From contig CM055107.1 in NCBI GenBank assembly GCA_029204225.1, positions 28,237,410-28,301,409 on the forward strand: a DNA stretch of 64,000 nucleotides, read 5' to 3'. The DNA is from Diphasiastrum complanatum. Its lineage: Eukaryota; Streptophyta; Lycopodiopsida; Lycopodiales; Lycopodiaceae. The position numbers and the translations under genes are program-made. The notes under the pieces were generated by a model that worked only from the letters and a program-made list of their open reading frames with translations, made no database searches and was not told the DNA's origin. Shown here piece by piece: positions 21,332-35,800 of this stretch; within the stretch, counting starts at the first letter, position 1, and every line of letters begins with the position of its first letter.

Positions 21332-23941
21332 TGATAATTGAACATAGACATTATATGAAATGAGTTATTGCAATATGTAGAGGAAACCGATACTCCGTCA
21401 TCTGCTACTATTCCCAGACAAGAGCACCCTCCCCAGGGAATTGACATTTTATCTCCACTCCTGCAATCTCAAATCTATATGTCTTTCCATTTTCTAACGA
21501 GATATCCAACCACTGCATATAACAAACCAAAACTAAGAATTGAAAATCTATCTGCTATCAATGATGGTCGATTTAGTGTCACCAACCTTGCCTTGTTTCT
21601 AACAAGGGCATATCAGAGCTTTTCTCATTACTCTACAAAACCAATGGGATATCGCAATTGTCAAGGTGAATTATTAATGTTGATGAATGAGAGTTTTGTT
21701 TGAGAAGTGCCATACAGTTCACACTCTCTGTACCGTTCATTTATTTCTTTGTTCCTCTTCATTCGTTTTGCGTGATTGATTTTTGCATGAGATATAGCTA
21801 CTGCACGAGAGTCTTCTATAGAGTATCTCAAGAATACATTTTCATTAATCTATCCATCTTTACATCACCTTGTATGGAGTTTAGGATCTTTGAACATACT
21901 TTTAGAAATCTCTGTCACTTCAGAGTTGATTCCGGCTTCTCATCGTTATATTCATCTTTGAGTCAACTATAACAAGATCAGAACAAGTTTAGTTAAAATT
22001 TGGTCAATCTTTAGTCCCCAATCACATATTCGACGTGTTTCAATGTGTTCCAAACGTCGATCCAACCTTGAGCATGCAAGTTACAGATAACAACATCCCC
22101 ACCAACAGTTTTTTTTTTTTTGGGGAGGAGAGTGGATTTGCAGGCATCCACTAGAGGCAGTTACATTGCCAACAACAACATTAGCAGATTGATAGCCAAG
22201 GTCACAAAACCAAAGATGATAACGACAAGGCTAAGAAAGTAGATGGACAATCCAAAGAGACTCAATCAGAAGAAGTACTCCAGTCATGACAAAGATCCTT
22301 CAGAAGATGGAAGCACAAGTATTGGAAAATCAGTCTCCTTCTTCAACCAGCCTTCTTGTCACAACATCTGCATCCATTCTCATGCCTATCACCCACACCA
22401 TTTACCGTTGTCACCACTGCCACCACCCTTTCTTCCATTTCTATATTTTTCATCATCTTGTTATCCATCTGAAAAATTCCCAATCTTTTCAGACCCTAAT
22501 AGTTTCGGAAGCGGCTAAGAAATCATCGCAAATGTCTTGCGGAGACCAACTACCACCTACATTGGTTGGTCGGCCAGAGAAGAAGATCTAAGATAGCAGA
22601 CGAAGCAGCAAAAAGAAATAAAGCAAAGAAGCTAAGGAGGAAAGGACGAAACTTAAGCAACAAATGAGTCAGATCGATCTTGATCAAAAGAAACTCTCTG
22701 GAGCAATGATAGTCAAATCCCCTACTATGAAGCCCGAATCCCCTCCTATGATAGTCGAATTCTGTCCTATGAATTCTCTCCTATGAAGCCCAAAGAGATC
22801 CAAAAGTAATAGATCAAAAGAAGAAACAGTTGCAAAAAAAAAAAAGATGAAGGCAACAGTGAACCTACAGAATAAAACGATCTCCTCACCCAGCAAGTGG
22901 TGGTCAAAGCTCGACATTGCAAGAGTCCAAGGCTGCAACTGTAGAACTATCAGATCCTTCACCCTTCCACCAAGCCTTCATCATGTTTTCCTAACGTCAC
23001 CAAACCACCCGTCCAAATCTGTTCCTACCACCAATGTGTTGATGAGTCCATTTTCTTGAAGATTGTTAACCAAGATTTATGCAACCTACCAATCGAAGAC
23101 CTTCCTCTTCTCGTCAAGGAAAGAGCATCGACAAGACTTGAACTTCAAGTGAGAGAAGAACTGCGAAAATGCCCCCAAGCAAAATGGATGATACAGACCT
23201 CTTAGAAGTTAGTACCTGCCAAGAAACCAAAGATGAAATCGTCAATGGTAGATACAAGTGAAAAAAGAAAAAGACATGCGGAAAGCACTCAAGCATGCAA
23301 GACTGTCAAGCTGCTAGGAGCTCTCCAATTTTGAGAATGTCAACCACTTGCAGCAATAAGACATTCTAGTTACATTGCGACAGATTGCGGAAAGCAGTTT
23401 TTTGATAAAGACTGACGACAATAAGCACTTGGTTTTATGCAAGCGAACAAGGATCTACGCTTTTCCGCCCATACAAAACAGAGCAATATCATCGAATATG
23501 GGTTTTAGTGGGTCCTATAGCACATTAGGGGTGGGTTGATGTTGGCTGATTCTGTCGAATCCCCAAGATACTCGGCTAGAGATACCCAAGAGCACCTCAC
23601 ACCTTACACCGAGGATGTCTCTGAGAAGACGAGATGAACGAAAACTGAGAGCCGAGTATGAGAGTCGAGGAATACTAGTTAATACTGTCAAGTAGAAACT
23701 GTGTAAGCCTCATGGTGAATCCCGAAAGATGGAATGACCATGTAGGAACTAGTATTTCTAGGCAAAGTAATAAATGCAAGTAGGTCCCTCTTAGAAAAGT
23801 AGAGTGAGCCACCTTTTGATGGTGACATCTAGTGGAGAGCATAATTCCACTTGTAATTTGTGTAATGTGAAAATGCCACTAGGATGCCACCTAAAGAAGT
23901 TACTGTTTGATTAAGTGTGTTTTATTTGTATTACTGTTAGT
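21332..23941. other. Spacer without a recognised gene
   Basis: 2.6 kb with several short ORFs on both strands (for example 21368-21703 and 22286-22591), none with recognisable motifs. It has a T run at about 22111-22123, an A run near 22836-22846 and a small degenerate tandem array at about 22716-22796 built on CCTATGAAGCCC/TCCTATGA. Part of 23500-23940 may be the 5' LTR or leader of the copia remnant that follows, but no LTR pair or primer site could be found. Confidence 0.45.
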
Positions 23942-24790
23942 ATGTCTCATATAGGTAGCTCTTCATCTTCATTATCCAGGGAAGCTAGAATCATTGACAA
24001 GTTCAATGGTTCTAACTTCTATATCTGGAAGTTAAAACTCCAGATGATGTTGATAGATAGAGATCTTTGGGACGTAGTAGAAGGTGCTGACTTGAAACCA
24101 TAAGATGGTGATCAAGCAAAGGCATGGAAGATTAAAGATCAAAAGGCTTTAGCATGCATCACACTCAATCTGGGTGACTCCCAAATATCCCATGTTACCA
24201 CATGCAAAACCTCTAAGGATGCATTAGAATTGTTATCAAATCTCTATGAGACTCATGATGTAACCACTAGATAACATCCAAGAAAGAAGTTCTTTACTCT
24301 TAGTATTTCTGATTCTACTGCCATCACTTCTCACATCAACAGCTTCAAGTCTTTATTGGATCAGTTATCAGTTGTGGGATGTTCTATTCAAGATGATGAT
24401 GTCATCATGACCTTGCTTTCTTCTCTTCCAAAGCCATATGAGCACTTTGTGGTGATGATCTCCACACAACCCGACCTCACTTTTCAAAAGGTGATTGGTC
24501 ACCAACATCAAGAAGAAATGTGGAGAAAGACTAGAAACCTGTCTATCAAAGACAAATCCATGGCTCTATACACCAAGAAGAAAGACTACTCCAAGGGCAA
24601 TAATCAAGTGCAGCAACAACAACATAAGCCTCATACTCAAGGTGAGAATAGTGGATCACGAAAGAAGCTTTTCTGCAGATATTGCAAGAGAGCCAATCAT
24701 GACATCAAGGAGTGTCATATCTGTAGAAATGTAAACAATAATGCTATTATGTGGCATAGTTGTGAATACAAGATCACTTTCCTATATGCG
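23942..24790 (+). pseudogene. Copia 3 Gag remnant
   Basis: Starts MSHIGSSSSSLSREARIIDKF and continues FNGSNFYIWKLKLQMML, the N-terminal signature of copia Gag, then a UBN2-type capsid part (LLSNLYETHD, SLLDQLSVVGCSI, LLSSLPKPYEHFV) and the CCHC knuckle CRYCKRANHDIKEC. At least two in-frame stops (near 24102 and 24271) break it. It belongs to a different family from elements 1 and 2. Confidence 0.85.
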
Positions 24791-26964
24791 TTGTAATAAC
24801 TTAGTTGATGGATTGTATTTCTCTTCTTTATTATATAGAAAACCTTTCTTTTGTGAATCATGCATCTATGGCAAACACTCTAGAAGCAAGTTTCCCAAAT
24901 CACATTCCATCAAAACAAAGCATGTCTTGGATCTTGTACATAGCGATCTTTGTGGTCCAACACAACTCCGTTCTTAGGAGATGCAATCTATTTTATCACT
25001 TTCATAGATGATTATTCTAGATGGTCTACAGTCATGTTCATTAAGCACAAATCTGAAGCCTTTGAATGCTTCAAGAGATTCAAGGCCATGGCTGAGATAC
25101 AAATGTCTACAAAAGTGAAGGCACTCTGAACTGATGGTGGCGATGAATACCTCTCTAATGAGATGTCCGACTACATGGCTGAACATGGCATTAGAAGACA
25201 GTTCACCACTTCCTATTCACCTCAGCAAAATGGGATTGTTGAAAGGAAGATCGAACTCTTCTCAACTCAGCCAGATCCATGCTACATCAAGCACACCTAC
25301 CTGCAAAGTTCTGGACAGAAGGTATTGCCACAACCTGTTACGAGCAAAACAAATCCAGCACCAAAGCCATCAACAACAAAACTCCTCATGAAGTTTGGCA
25401 TGGACACAAGCCTAGTGTCAGCCATTTAAAAATCTCGGGTTGTATATGTTTGTTCACATTCCTAAACAACTTAAGAAGAAGCTGGATCATAGGACAAATA
25501 AATGTATTTTCATTGGCTATCCTGATGAACATAAAGCTTATAAAGTTTATGATCCATCCACCAATGTAGTATTTGTCTCTAGGGATGTAATATTTCAAGA
25601 GCATACATACTATGATTTCAAACAACCATCGATAAACTCTAACGGTTCCATTGCTAAATGGAAAGCACGACTGGTGGCTAAAGGATTCACTCAAGTTCAA
25701 GAAGTGAATTATCAAGAAATTTTCAGTCTTGTCGTCAAGATGCAGTCAATCAGGACTTTGATTGTGTTAGCAGCCGCAGAAGACCTCAAAATACACCAAA
25801 TGAATGTCAAGACCGCATTTCTCAATGACAACGTCGAAGAGGAGCTGTATGCCTTCCAACTGGAAGGATTCGAAGTCAAAGGCCAAGAGCACAAAGTGTG
25901 CAAGCTGCACAAAGCAATCTACGGTTTGAAACATGCCGCAAGGGCATGGTTTGATAGAATCAACTCTTGTCTCATTCAATTGGGATTTGCAAACAATTCA
26001 ATTGACTGTAACTTCTGCACACTACTAAGAGTGATCTGTCAAAGGAATTTGACATGACTGATTTAGTAGTTGTCCATTCTTTGCTAGAAATTCACATTAC
26101 TAGAAATAGGCTTCAGAAGAAGATCTATCTTAGCCAGCAGACATATCTAAAGGCACTTTAGAAAAATTTCATATGTCTAATTGCAAACCAATTGATACTC
26201 CAATGGATCCAAATATAGTATTGACTAAAACTACTTGTGCTGATTGTGATAGTGAAGTACTCAACAGAGCGAAGTACCCTTATCATTCACTAATAAGATC
26301 TTTGATGTATGCAATGTTGTGTACTAGACCATATTTAGCATACACTGTTAGCACGTTAAGTCAATTCATGTCTAATCCTAGGATCTCTCATTGGAAAGCC
26401 TTAAAGAGAGTGATGAGATATATTTAGGGAAGTTTAGATCACATTTTATGTTATGATGAAAATACTATCGACCCACTCATCCTGCGAGGTTACTCCGACT
26501 CAGATTGGGGAGGAACGTTCTCCACCAGAAAATCCATCTTCGGGTTTTGTTTCTATCTGGCAGGGGAACCGATTTCGTGGAACTCAAGGATGCAGAAATC
26601 AGTTGCGCTTTTTTCGACCGAGGCTGAGTACATCGCAACATGTTAAGCTTCAAAAAAAATTGTATGGATCAGGTTGTTACTTCACGACTTACATCACACT
26701 CAGTTCAATGCTACCACCATTTTGTGTGATAACTTGAACTGTATTTCACTGTCACTTAATCCCAAATTTCATGGCAAATCCAAGCACATAAAAATTCAGT
26801 ATCATTTCATTCGGGAGAAAGTTTTCTCAGGGCAAGTGATCCTTCAATACTGCTCCACAACAGAAATGGTCACAAACATCTTCACCAAAGCGCTTCCCAA
26901 GATCAAGCATCAGAAGTTCTTCAACATGATGAACTTGACGAAGATACCAAGGCACCAACCGTGA
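24741..26964 (+). pseudogene. Copia 3 Pol remnant, heavily frameshifted
   Basis: The protease is missing. Integrase pieces: CESCIYGKHSRSKFP and LVHSDLCGPTQLRS (24741-24977), then FTTSYSPQQNGIVERK (25163-25429) and IFIGYPDEHKAYKVYDP (25440 on). RT pieces: WKARLVAKGFTQ, HQMNVKTAFLND (the usual Asp is Asn) and YGLKHAARAWF. The segment that should hold YVDD is deleted near 26030. RNase H fragments follow (26453-26964), with SKHIKIQYHFIREKV and NIFTKALPK at the end. Many stops and shifts; clearly dead. Confidence 0.88.
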
Positions 26965-26966
26965 CC

Positions 26967-27062
26967 TTAAGGGGGATTGTTGGAAATTAAGCCCACAGTT
27001 GTCTCCTTGGAATTACAACTCAGACAACCAATTTATTTGAAAAACGTCTAAAACGGGCTTCC
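26967..27062 (+). repeat. Copia 3 polypurine tract and start of 3' LTR
   Basis: AAGGGGGAT at about 26969-26977 is followed by TGTTGGAAATTAAGCC at 26978, a normal LTR start. The LTR end could not be found, because from 27063 the sequence is part of a large inverted repeat. Confidence 0.65.
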
Positions 27063-28180
27063 GATTGATCTCCAGCAAAGGGTAACCAATCCTATCATAA
27101 TTTCAAGTTCAGATGTTAAGCTCAATAATTTGAAGTCATTGAAAACTTGGCCATCTTCAAGGACTTCCATGAAATTAGCATTTAGAACAAGTCTGTAGAA
27201 ATATATTACTTTCGCGACATTCTGCAAAAATACTCTAACTGTCGTGACAGTCTGTAGAAATGAGCTATGTTCACGATAGTTTCGTCATTTTTGCATTTCC
27301 TCGAAATGCGAAACTAGCATAGTTCAATAGTTTAAACTATTTTGCAACAGCTTCGCCCTTTTCGCATTTCCCCGAAATGCGACACTTAGGCACAGTTCAA
27401 AGTTCAACCATTTATGCGAAGAGAGAAAAAATTCTCGAAGGTCATTTACTTCAAGACTTGAATTGCTTTAGGGCACCTTCAACTTTTTTGTGAAAAACTC
27501 AAAGAGAGAGAAAAAGCGAAGGTCGTCTATTTTGAACGAAGGATGTTCCCAGCCACTTCCAAAAATTTTAGCTGTACAATGTGTACATGAGTCTGATAGG
27601 ATGGCGCTCATCGTAATTGTATGTGGATCGCAATCGCTAGAATGTGGTTTCTTGCGGTGCTTGGTCTTCGCATAATCACCGTAGAGTTGACTCTTGCAAT
27701 TTTTGGTGGTGCTTGGTAATTCCTTGCGGTAGCTTGCGGTGACTCGTATTAAACCACAACCCTTCCCTTTGGTGGTTCCTTGCGAAATAGACACCCTTCA
27801 TATTTTTTTCTCTCTCTTAGCATTTTAGTGAAAAACCCGAAGGTGTTGGAAAAACAGTTCGTTTGTTGAAGTGACAGTTTTGTCGCATTAAGGGAAAATG
27901 CAAAAAAGCCAACAAAAGGTTTACTTCTTCGAAATACTTGAAGAGAAGTTACTATCAAAAAATTGTCGCATTTTTCGAGAGTTAAGAAAATGCGAACTAT
28001 GGGACAATTAGTTCATTTCTACAGACTATTGAAAACATAGTGTATTTCTATGGACTTGTTCAAAGTGCTAATTTGTGAAAGTCGTTGAAGATGGCCAATC
28101 TTCAATGATCTTCAAATAATTTGAACTTAACATTTGAAAGTGAAAACAATAGGATTGGTTACCCTTTCTCAGGCAATCAC
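27063..28180. repeat. Large imperfect inverted repeat, about 1.1 kb
   Basis: The left arm (27063-about 27545) and right arm (about 27780-28180) are inverted copies. Matching landmarks are AAAGGGTAACCAATCCTAT on the left and its complement ATAGGATTGGTTACCCTTT on the right; GTCTGTAGAAATGA on the left and TCATTTCTACAGAC on the right; and a purine run AGAGAGAGAAAAA on the left with its complement near 27806 on the right. Arms of about 400-480 bp flank an unrelated core of about 230 bp. It could be a foldback or Mutator-like element, or two related copia LTRs head to head. No clear target duplication was found. Confidence 0.7.
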
Positions 28181-28189
28181 TAAAAAGTG

Positions 28190-28530
28190 TAGCTGCCTTC
28201 ACCACACCATTCAACCACATCTTTGAAAACAAGATGTATGTTTTCTATGTTCTATACACTATTCATGAAGCTCATAATAAAACAAACAAGATAATGTGTT
28301 GTGTGTTTCTATTTCTACATTTCAGAATCTTATATGTGTCATTCCCATAGGCTTTGGGATGAATGGCTTGTGCATTCCAAAAGTTTTTTGATGTCACAAG
28401 GAAGACTCTTTCCAAGAAAATGGGCTTATTCAGCGCTCTAACCGTGAGATTCCTCATAATGGCCCTATGACATATTCAGATCAAACTGGTTTTTAACCAG
28501 AAAATAATGTCGTCATAGTTTTCTGCATCA
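28190..28530. other. Spacer after inverted repeat
   Basis: No gene seen. It lies between the inverted repeat and a - strand gag remnant and may be internal sequence of that element. Confidence 0.4.
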
Positions 28531-28875
28531 CGAACACATGTAAAAATGGAATGTCCTTGCATATTCATCACCCAATTTTCATATGAGGATGCAGGCTGGA
28601 CAATAAGGTCATTACAGCGTCAGAGTCTTCGATCATTGAACCTATTGCCACCATCTGCTCTAACAGAGTCTTGTATTGATTAATGTGATTCTAAACAGAA
28701 ATACTTTTTGACATTATGAGTGAGAAGAACTTTCTCCTCAGATGCAGCTTTGAAGTGACATCTCTCACTTCGCATAGTGTGTTCAATATATCCCAAGCCT
28801 CTTTCAAAGATTGAGCTTGTCTGATGTAGCCAATCTGTGGACCTCAAGAGAGGATTACCTACAATCTTTAGATTA
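28531..28875 (-). pseudogene. Copia Gag (UBN2-type) fragment
   Basis: Read on the - strand, 28860 downward gives a gag-like stretch including SLKEAWDILNTLCEV, KLHLRRKFFSLIMS and TLLEQMVAIGSMIEDSDAVMTLLSSLHP, the middle of a copia UBN2 capsid domain. A stop lies within it near 28690 and two more near the end. It is too interrupted to form a long ORF. Its 5' part and all of pol are absent. It resembles the + strand gag at 23942 in motif order. Confidence 0.7.
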
Positions 28876-31706
<2,831 letters not shown>

Positions 31707-31824
31707 CATTCCACACGTTTGGACCCAACGGGGTTGGCTCAGTTGGTTGGCTTGGCATCCAAAGTTTCTTTGGTCCCAGGTTCGAGCCTCCCCTTGGAAA
31801 CCAAGAAGCATTCCACACGTTTGG
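31707..31824 (+). mobile_element. Small tRNA-derived SINE-like insertion with 16-bp direct repeats
   Basis: CATTCCACACGTTTGG occurs at 31707-31722 and again at 31809-31824, flanking an 86-bp insert (31723-31808). The insert looks tRNA-derived: GGGGTTGGCTCAGTTGG resembles a pol III A box with acceptor stem, and GGTTCGAGCCT (about 31776-31786) resembles a B box. Flanking repeats of this length are typical of LINE-driven retroposition. There is no poly-A tail. A functional tRNA is unlikely because the stems pair imperfectly. Confidence 0.6.
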
Positions 31825-32572
31825 GGTAGACATTGTTGGGGAGTGGGCATTCATCACAAAATCCTGCCTATGGTCATGCAATGGCATTTAGAGTTTCAAA
31901 AATGACTTTTTTTGAGAAAAAGGAACTTCTAAAATGCATAAAAACTAGGAAAGAGAGGGCGTTAGGTTAAGGGGAAATAAATAATGATGTGTGAGAATAT
32001 AGAAATGGCATATTCATAATTGGAATTTGACATCAAAGGGATAAAGGTCTAGCACATTGACGTCACCTCCCCCATCTCTCGTTAACACGATACCGATGAT
32101 GAGCGGGGCACTTCGTCATTGGCTTCGTGTCCCACGTGCCGCTCCGATGCTGCCTGGCCTACTTGCCCGTCCGGTACCCACCACAACTTACTTATGTGCC
32201 TGGGAAATTTCAGGACTGAAAGCTCCCTAGTTTGCATGGCACATGGCGCTTAGTCAATATGTCCCATAAGTTTTTGGGGAAAGCAATGATTACTGTATAT
32301 ATAGTAGAACAAACCCATATTAGTAAACAGGTGTGGGGTTTGTGGGTTGGGCCCGACAAAGTCTTGGAACCCTGTGCCCTCAAAAAATTTGGGCGTGCAA
32401 GACTCGCGTGTCCCGTGAGATGGCCCGGGAAAAAATTTCAACCCGAGACCCGTAGTGACCATGAAAAATTCTGGCACGTGCTCGGGAAAAGAATTGAAAA
32501 AAAAAATAGGCTCATTCCAGGTGTCGCGCGCCCACGGTTCTCTCGCTACTGTTAGATTTTTGGAACAAGCTA
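31825..32572. promoter_or_regulatory. Upstream region of the GTPase gene
   Basis: No gene seen. This is the probable promoter and 5' flank of the gene starting at 32871. It is more GC-rich from 32050 on and includes CACGTG-type cores near 32132 (CCCACGTGCC) and 32476 (GGCACGTGCT). No TATA box or start site can be assigned with confidence. Confidence 0.35.
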
Positions 32573-32843
32573 AACAGCAGCGAAGAGTAACGAACAGTAG
32601 GCTTGAAGAGTAGCGAACAGTAGGCGAACAGTAGCGAACAACAGCAGCGAAGAGTAGGCGAACAGTAGGCTTGAAGAGTAGCGAACAGTAGGCGAACAGT
32701 AGCGAACAACAGCAGCGAAGAGTAGGCGAACAGTAGGCTTGAAGAGTAGCGAACAGTAGGCGAACAGTAGCGAACAACAGCAGCGAACAGTAGGCGAACA
32801 GCAGCGAACAACAGCAGCGAACAGTAGGCTTGAAAGCAGCTGT
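32573..32843 (+). repeat. 68-bp tandem repeat array just upstream of the GTPase start
   Basis: Units start at 32573 (67 bp), 32640, 32708 and 32776, each beginning AACAGCAGCGAA. Units 2 and 3 appear identical. The fourth is partial and degenerates into shorter AACAGCAGCGAACAGTAGG units. Inside each unit is a shorter GAACAGTAGG/GAAGAGTAGC theme. The array ends about 30 bp before the ATG at 32871, so it lies in the 5' UTR or core promoter. Confidence 0.9.
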
Positions 32844-32870
32844 TGTTGCTGTTGGTGTTGGTGTGGCTGA

Positions 32871-35800
32871 ATGAATGGCCAGGGGATTGTTCCATCATCA
32901 GCAACAACACTACTACATACAAGAATGAGGTGGTGTTGTCATTTCGGGATCTTAAATCGCAGCTTGTTAGGGCAATTGCAGAGCACCTTTGTTCTGCTGA
33001 AGCATCCCAAACCTGCAGCAGCGGCCATATGTTCCAGGCCGCTGGAGCTTAGAAGACAGCGCAAGCGCTGGCTCACCATTGCCCAGTCATCCCAGAGGGC
33101 TTCGGATCTTGGTAGGCCACAGCGATGGACTCCAGGTAGGGGTTTGAGGTTTACCAAGGATATTGCAATCTCGTGGGACAGCAAACCTAGGGTTTGGCCT
33201 ATCCGGCATTTGTCTGATGGATGTGCAGCGCAAAGGTCGACAAATCATCCCACAGAGGTTGCTACCAACAATGAGGAATTTATTAATGCAAATATATCTT
33301 CAAATCTTTCTAGAAAATCTGTGCTTCAGCCTAGCAATTCAAAAGTTACTAGGGCAGGGGCGGCTAGATTGGCATGCCCAGGGTGCGGTGTCTACATGCA
33401 AGATAAAAATCCAAAAGCACCTGGATTCTTCAAGAGGCCTGCTTTTCTGGATGAATCAGTGACAGAAGAAACAGAGGCTTTATCAGAAGCAGATGAAGCC
33501 CTAAATGAAGAAGAAGATGAATTGGATGACGATGAGGAGGAGGAGGTTGTGGATGATGCTGAGATCAGTAGCTCGCAGGAGTGGCAGGAAAACAATTGGG
33601 TTCTAAAAAGCGGTAAGTGGGAAGAACTAGAAAAAGCAGAGTTGAAAGATGAAATTAATGGGTTTGGACCTGCTGGGCCAGGCTACGGGAGCTGGAATGA
33701 GGTCGGACCGAGTAGTGAAGATGCAAAGAATGCATGGAACGATGAACTGAACCTCAAAGTCAAGAGCAAAAAAGGTGCAAAGGAGGCGAAAGAAGAAGGA
33801 GAAAGACTGGTGGTTTGTGCCCGATGTCATTCTCTTAGGAGCTATGGCCAGGTGAAGGACGAGAGTGTGGAAAATCTTCTTCCAGAATTCGACTTTGAGC
33901 AGGCTGTGGGCACCCGCCTCATGAAGGCTTATGGCAGAAGAGCTGTGGTGGTTATGGTCATCGACTCCGTGGATTTTGATGGCTCCTTTCCGCGTCGAGT
34001 GGCTGCCCTGCTAGCTGAGGCAGATAAAAAGTTCGCTTCCGCTTGGAAAGGTGGAGCTTCAGGAAACGTTCCAAGGTTGATCGTTGCTGCAACCAAGGTA
34101 GATTTGCTGCCGGGTCAAGTTTCCCCTGTAAGGCTCGAGCAGTGGGTGAGAAGAAGAGTAGTAGATGGGGGTGCACCAAGGCCAAGTGGGGTGCACCTCA
34201 TCAGTTCTAAAAAAGGGTGGGGATTACAAGCTCTGACAGATCAAATTACTCGCCTTTCAGGCCCTCGAGGCGATGTATGGGTTGTAGGGTCACAGAATGC
34301 TGGCAAGTCGTCCCTTATTAATGCACTGGGTAAGCTTGCTGGGCAGAAGAACAAGCCGAGTGCTCAACTCACAGAAGCACCTGTTCCAGGAACCACCGTC
34401 GGGGTATTGAAGCTAGAGGGAATTCTTCCTGCGAGAGCTAGACTTTACGACACCCCTGGTATTTTGCACCCTCATCAAATCACAACTCGTCTGAGTCGGG
34501 ATGAGCAGAAGCTGGTACAAGGCCGCAAGGAGCTCAAGCCACGCACCTTTCGAGTTAAGGTAAATATATATGATGCAATCATTTATGAAAGCAAAATATT
34601 AGTAAAACAAATGACAATCACAGGATCACAAAAGGCGTATCTTTCCATTCGTATGGTGTGTACATATATTCGTGTGAGTCTCACACATCAAGATCCGAAA
34701 GCAGTTGGTCTTGCCTCCGTGTCACTAATGACTAACCAACTTTTCCTTCATGCCAAGATGATATACACTGCCTGGTTATGGCTGGAATTGCTCCAGGTGC
34801 ACACAGATGATTGGGTGCATGACTTCCGTCATGCACCTCTGGTGCTCAATGCCCAGCATCGAGCACCCATTATTGTGCACCAACAATCCCCATCTCAATT
34901 CTAGCCATCACCTGTTTTAACTTCTTTCAACCCCATCGCCTCTCTAAGTTGGTTGAACCTATCCTTGGGCAGCGCTTTTGTCATTATGTCCGCCACCATA
35001 TCTTTTGTCGGACAATATTCAAGCATCATTCTTCTCCCTGTACCAAATCCTTAACAAAATGGTACTGGATGTCAATGTGTTTACTTCTCTTATGGAGCCC
35101 TCCATTTCTGCAGATGAATATGCAACCCTGGTTCTCATTGAACATGATCATTCCGTCGGTGGTGATGCCTAACTCCACACAGAAGTTACTGATCCAGATG
35201 TATTCTCTTGCTCCTTGACCGCCTCCGTGGATGATAGAGCCACAGACTTCTGCTTAGAGCTTGCCCAGCTCACTGGCCATTAATAATACATACCCACATG
35301 TTGATTTTTTATCAACAATGTCCCCGTCCGAGTCCACATATCCATTGATCCCGTTGCAGGGTCCATGGTAGTACAGTCCATGCTTCAAAGTCCCTGTCAG
35401 GTATAACACCCGTTTGGCAGCCTGCCAATGCTCCAGTCCAGGATTTGCCAAAAACTGGTTCAACTTTTCTGTTGCAGTAGATATATCCGGCCTTGTACAC
35501 ACCATGGTGTACATCAATGACCCTATGAGACTCCTGTATGGATATCGTTGCATCTCAGACTGCTCTTCTTCTGATTTTGTTGACATTTCTGAATTGAGCT
35601 TGATTCCTTGCTCTAACGGTGTACCAATAGGGGTTGCATCTGTCATTCCATATCTTGTGAGCATATTTATGATATATCTTTCTTGACTAAGTTGAATGCT
35701 CTTATTCTTTCTGTTTGATTCCCGATATGCTCTGGAGTCCTCGTGAAAGATGACATCTCTGGCAATGATGAAGGCCTTCGTAGTTGGATTGTACAACTTG

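Noticed and set aside
22243-22591. Two overlapping ORFs of 91 and 101 codons
   Set aside because: Same-strand frames overlap each other, rich in His/Pro/Ser with no recognisable domain; no support for either.
31723-31808. Functional tRNA gene
   Set aside because: Box-like motifs are present but the stems pair imperfectly and the segment is flanked by direct repeats, so a retroposed tRNA-like piece is more likely.
32573-32843. Possible CRISPR-like array
   Set aside because: Units are contiguous with no unique spacers, and the context is a plant nuclear gene.
32250-32922. ORFs of 136 and 175 codons on the - strand with repeated YCSLLFA-like blocks
   Set aside because: They are produced by the 68-bp tandem array; the 68-bp period is not divisible by 3 and the repeated peptide is an artefact.
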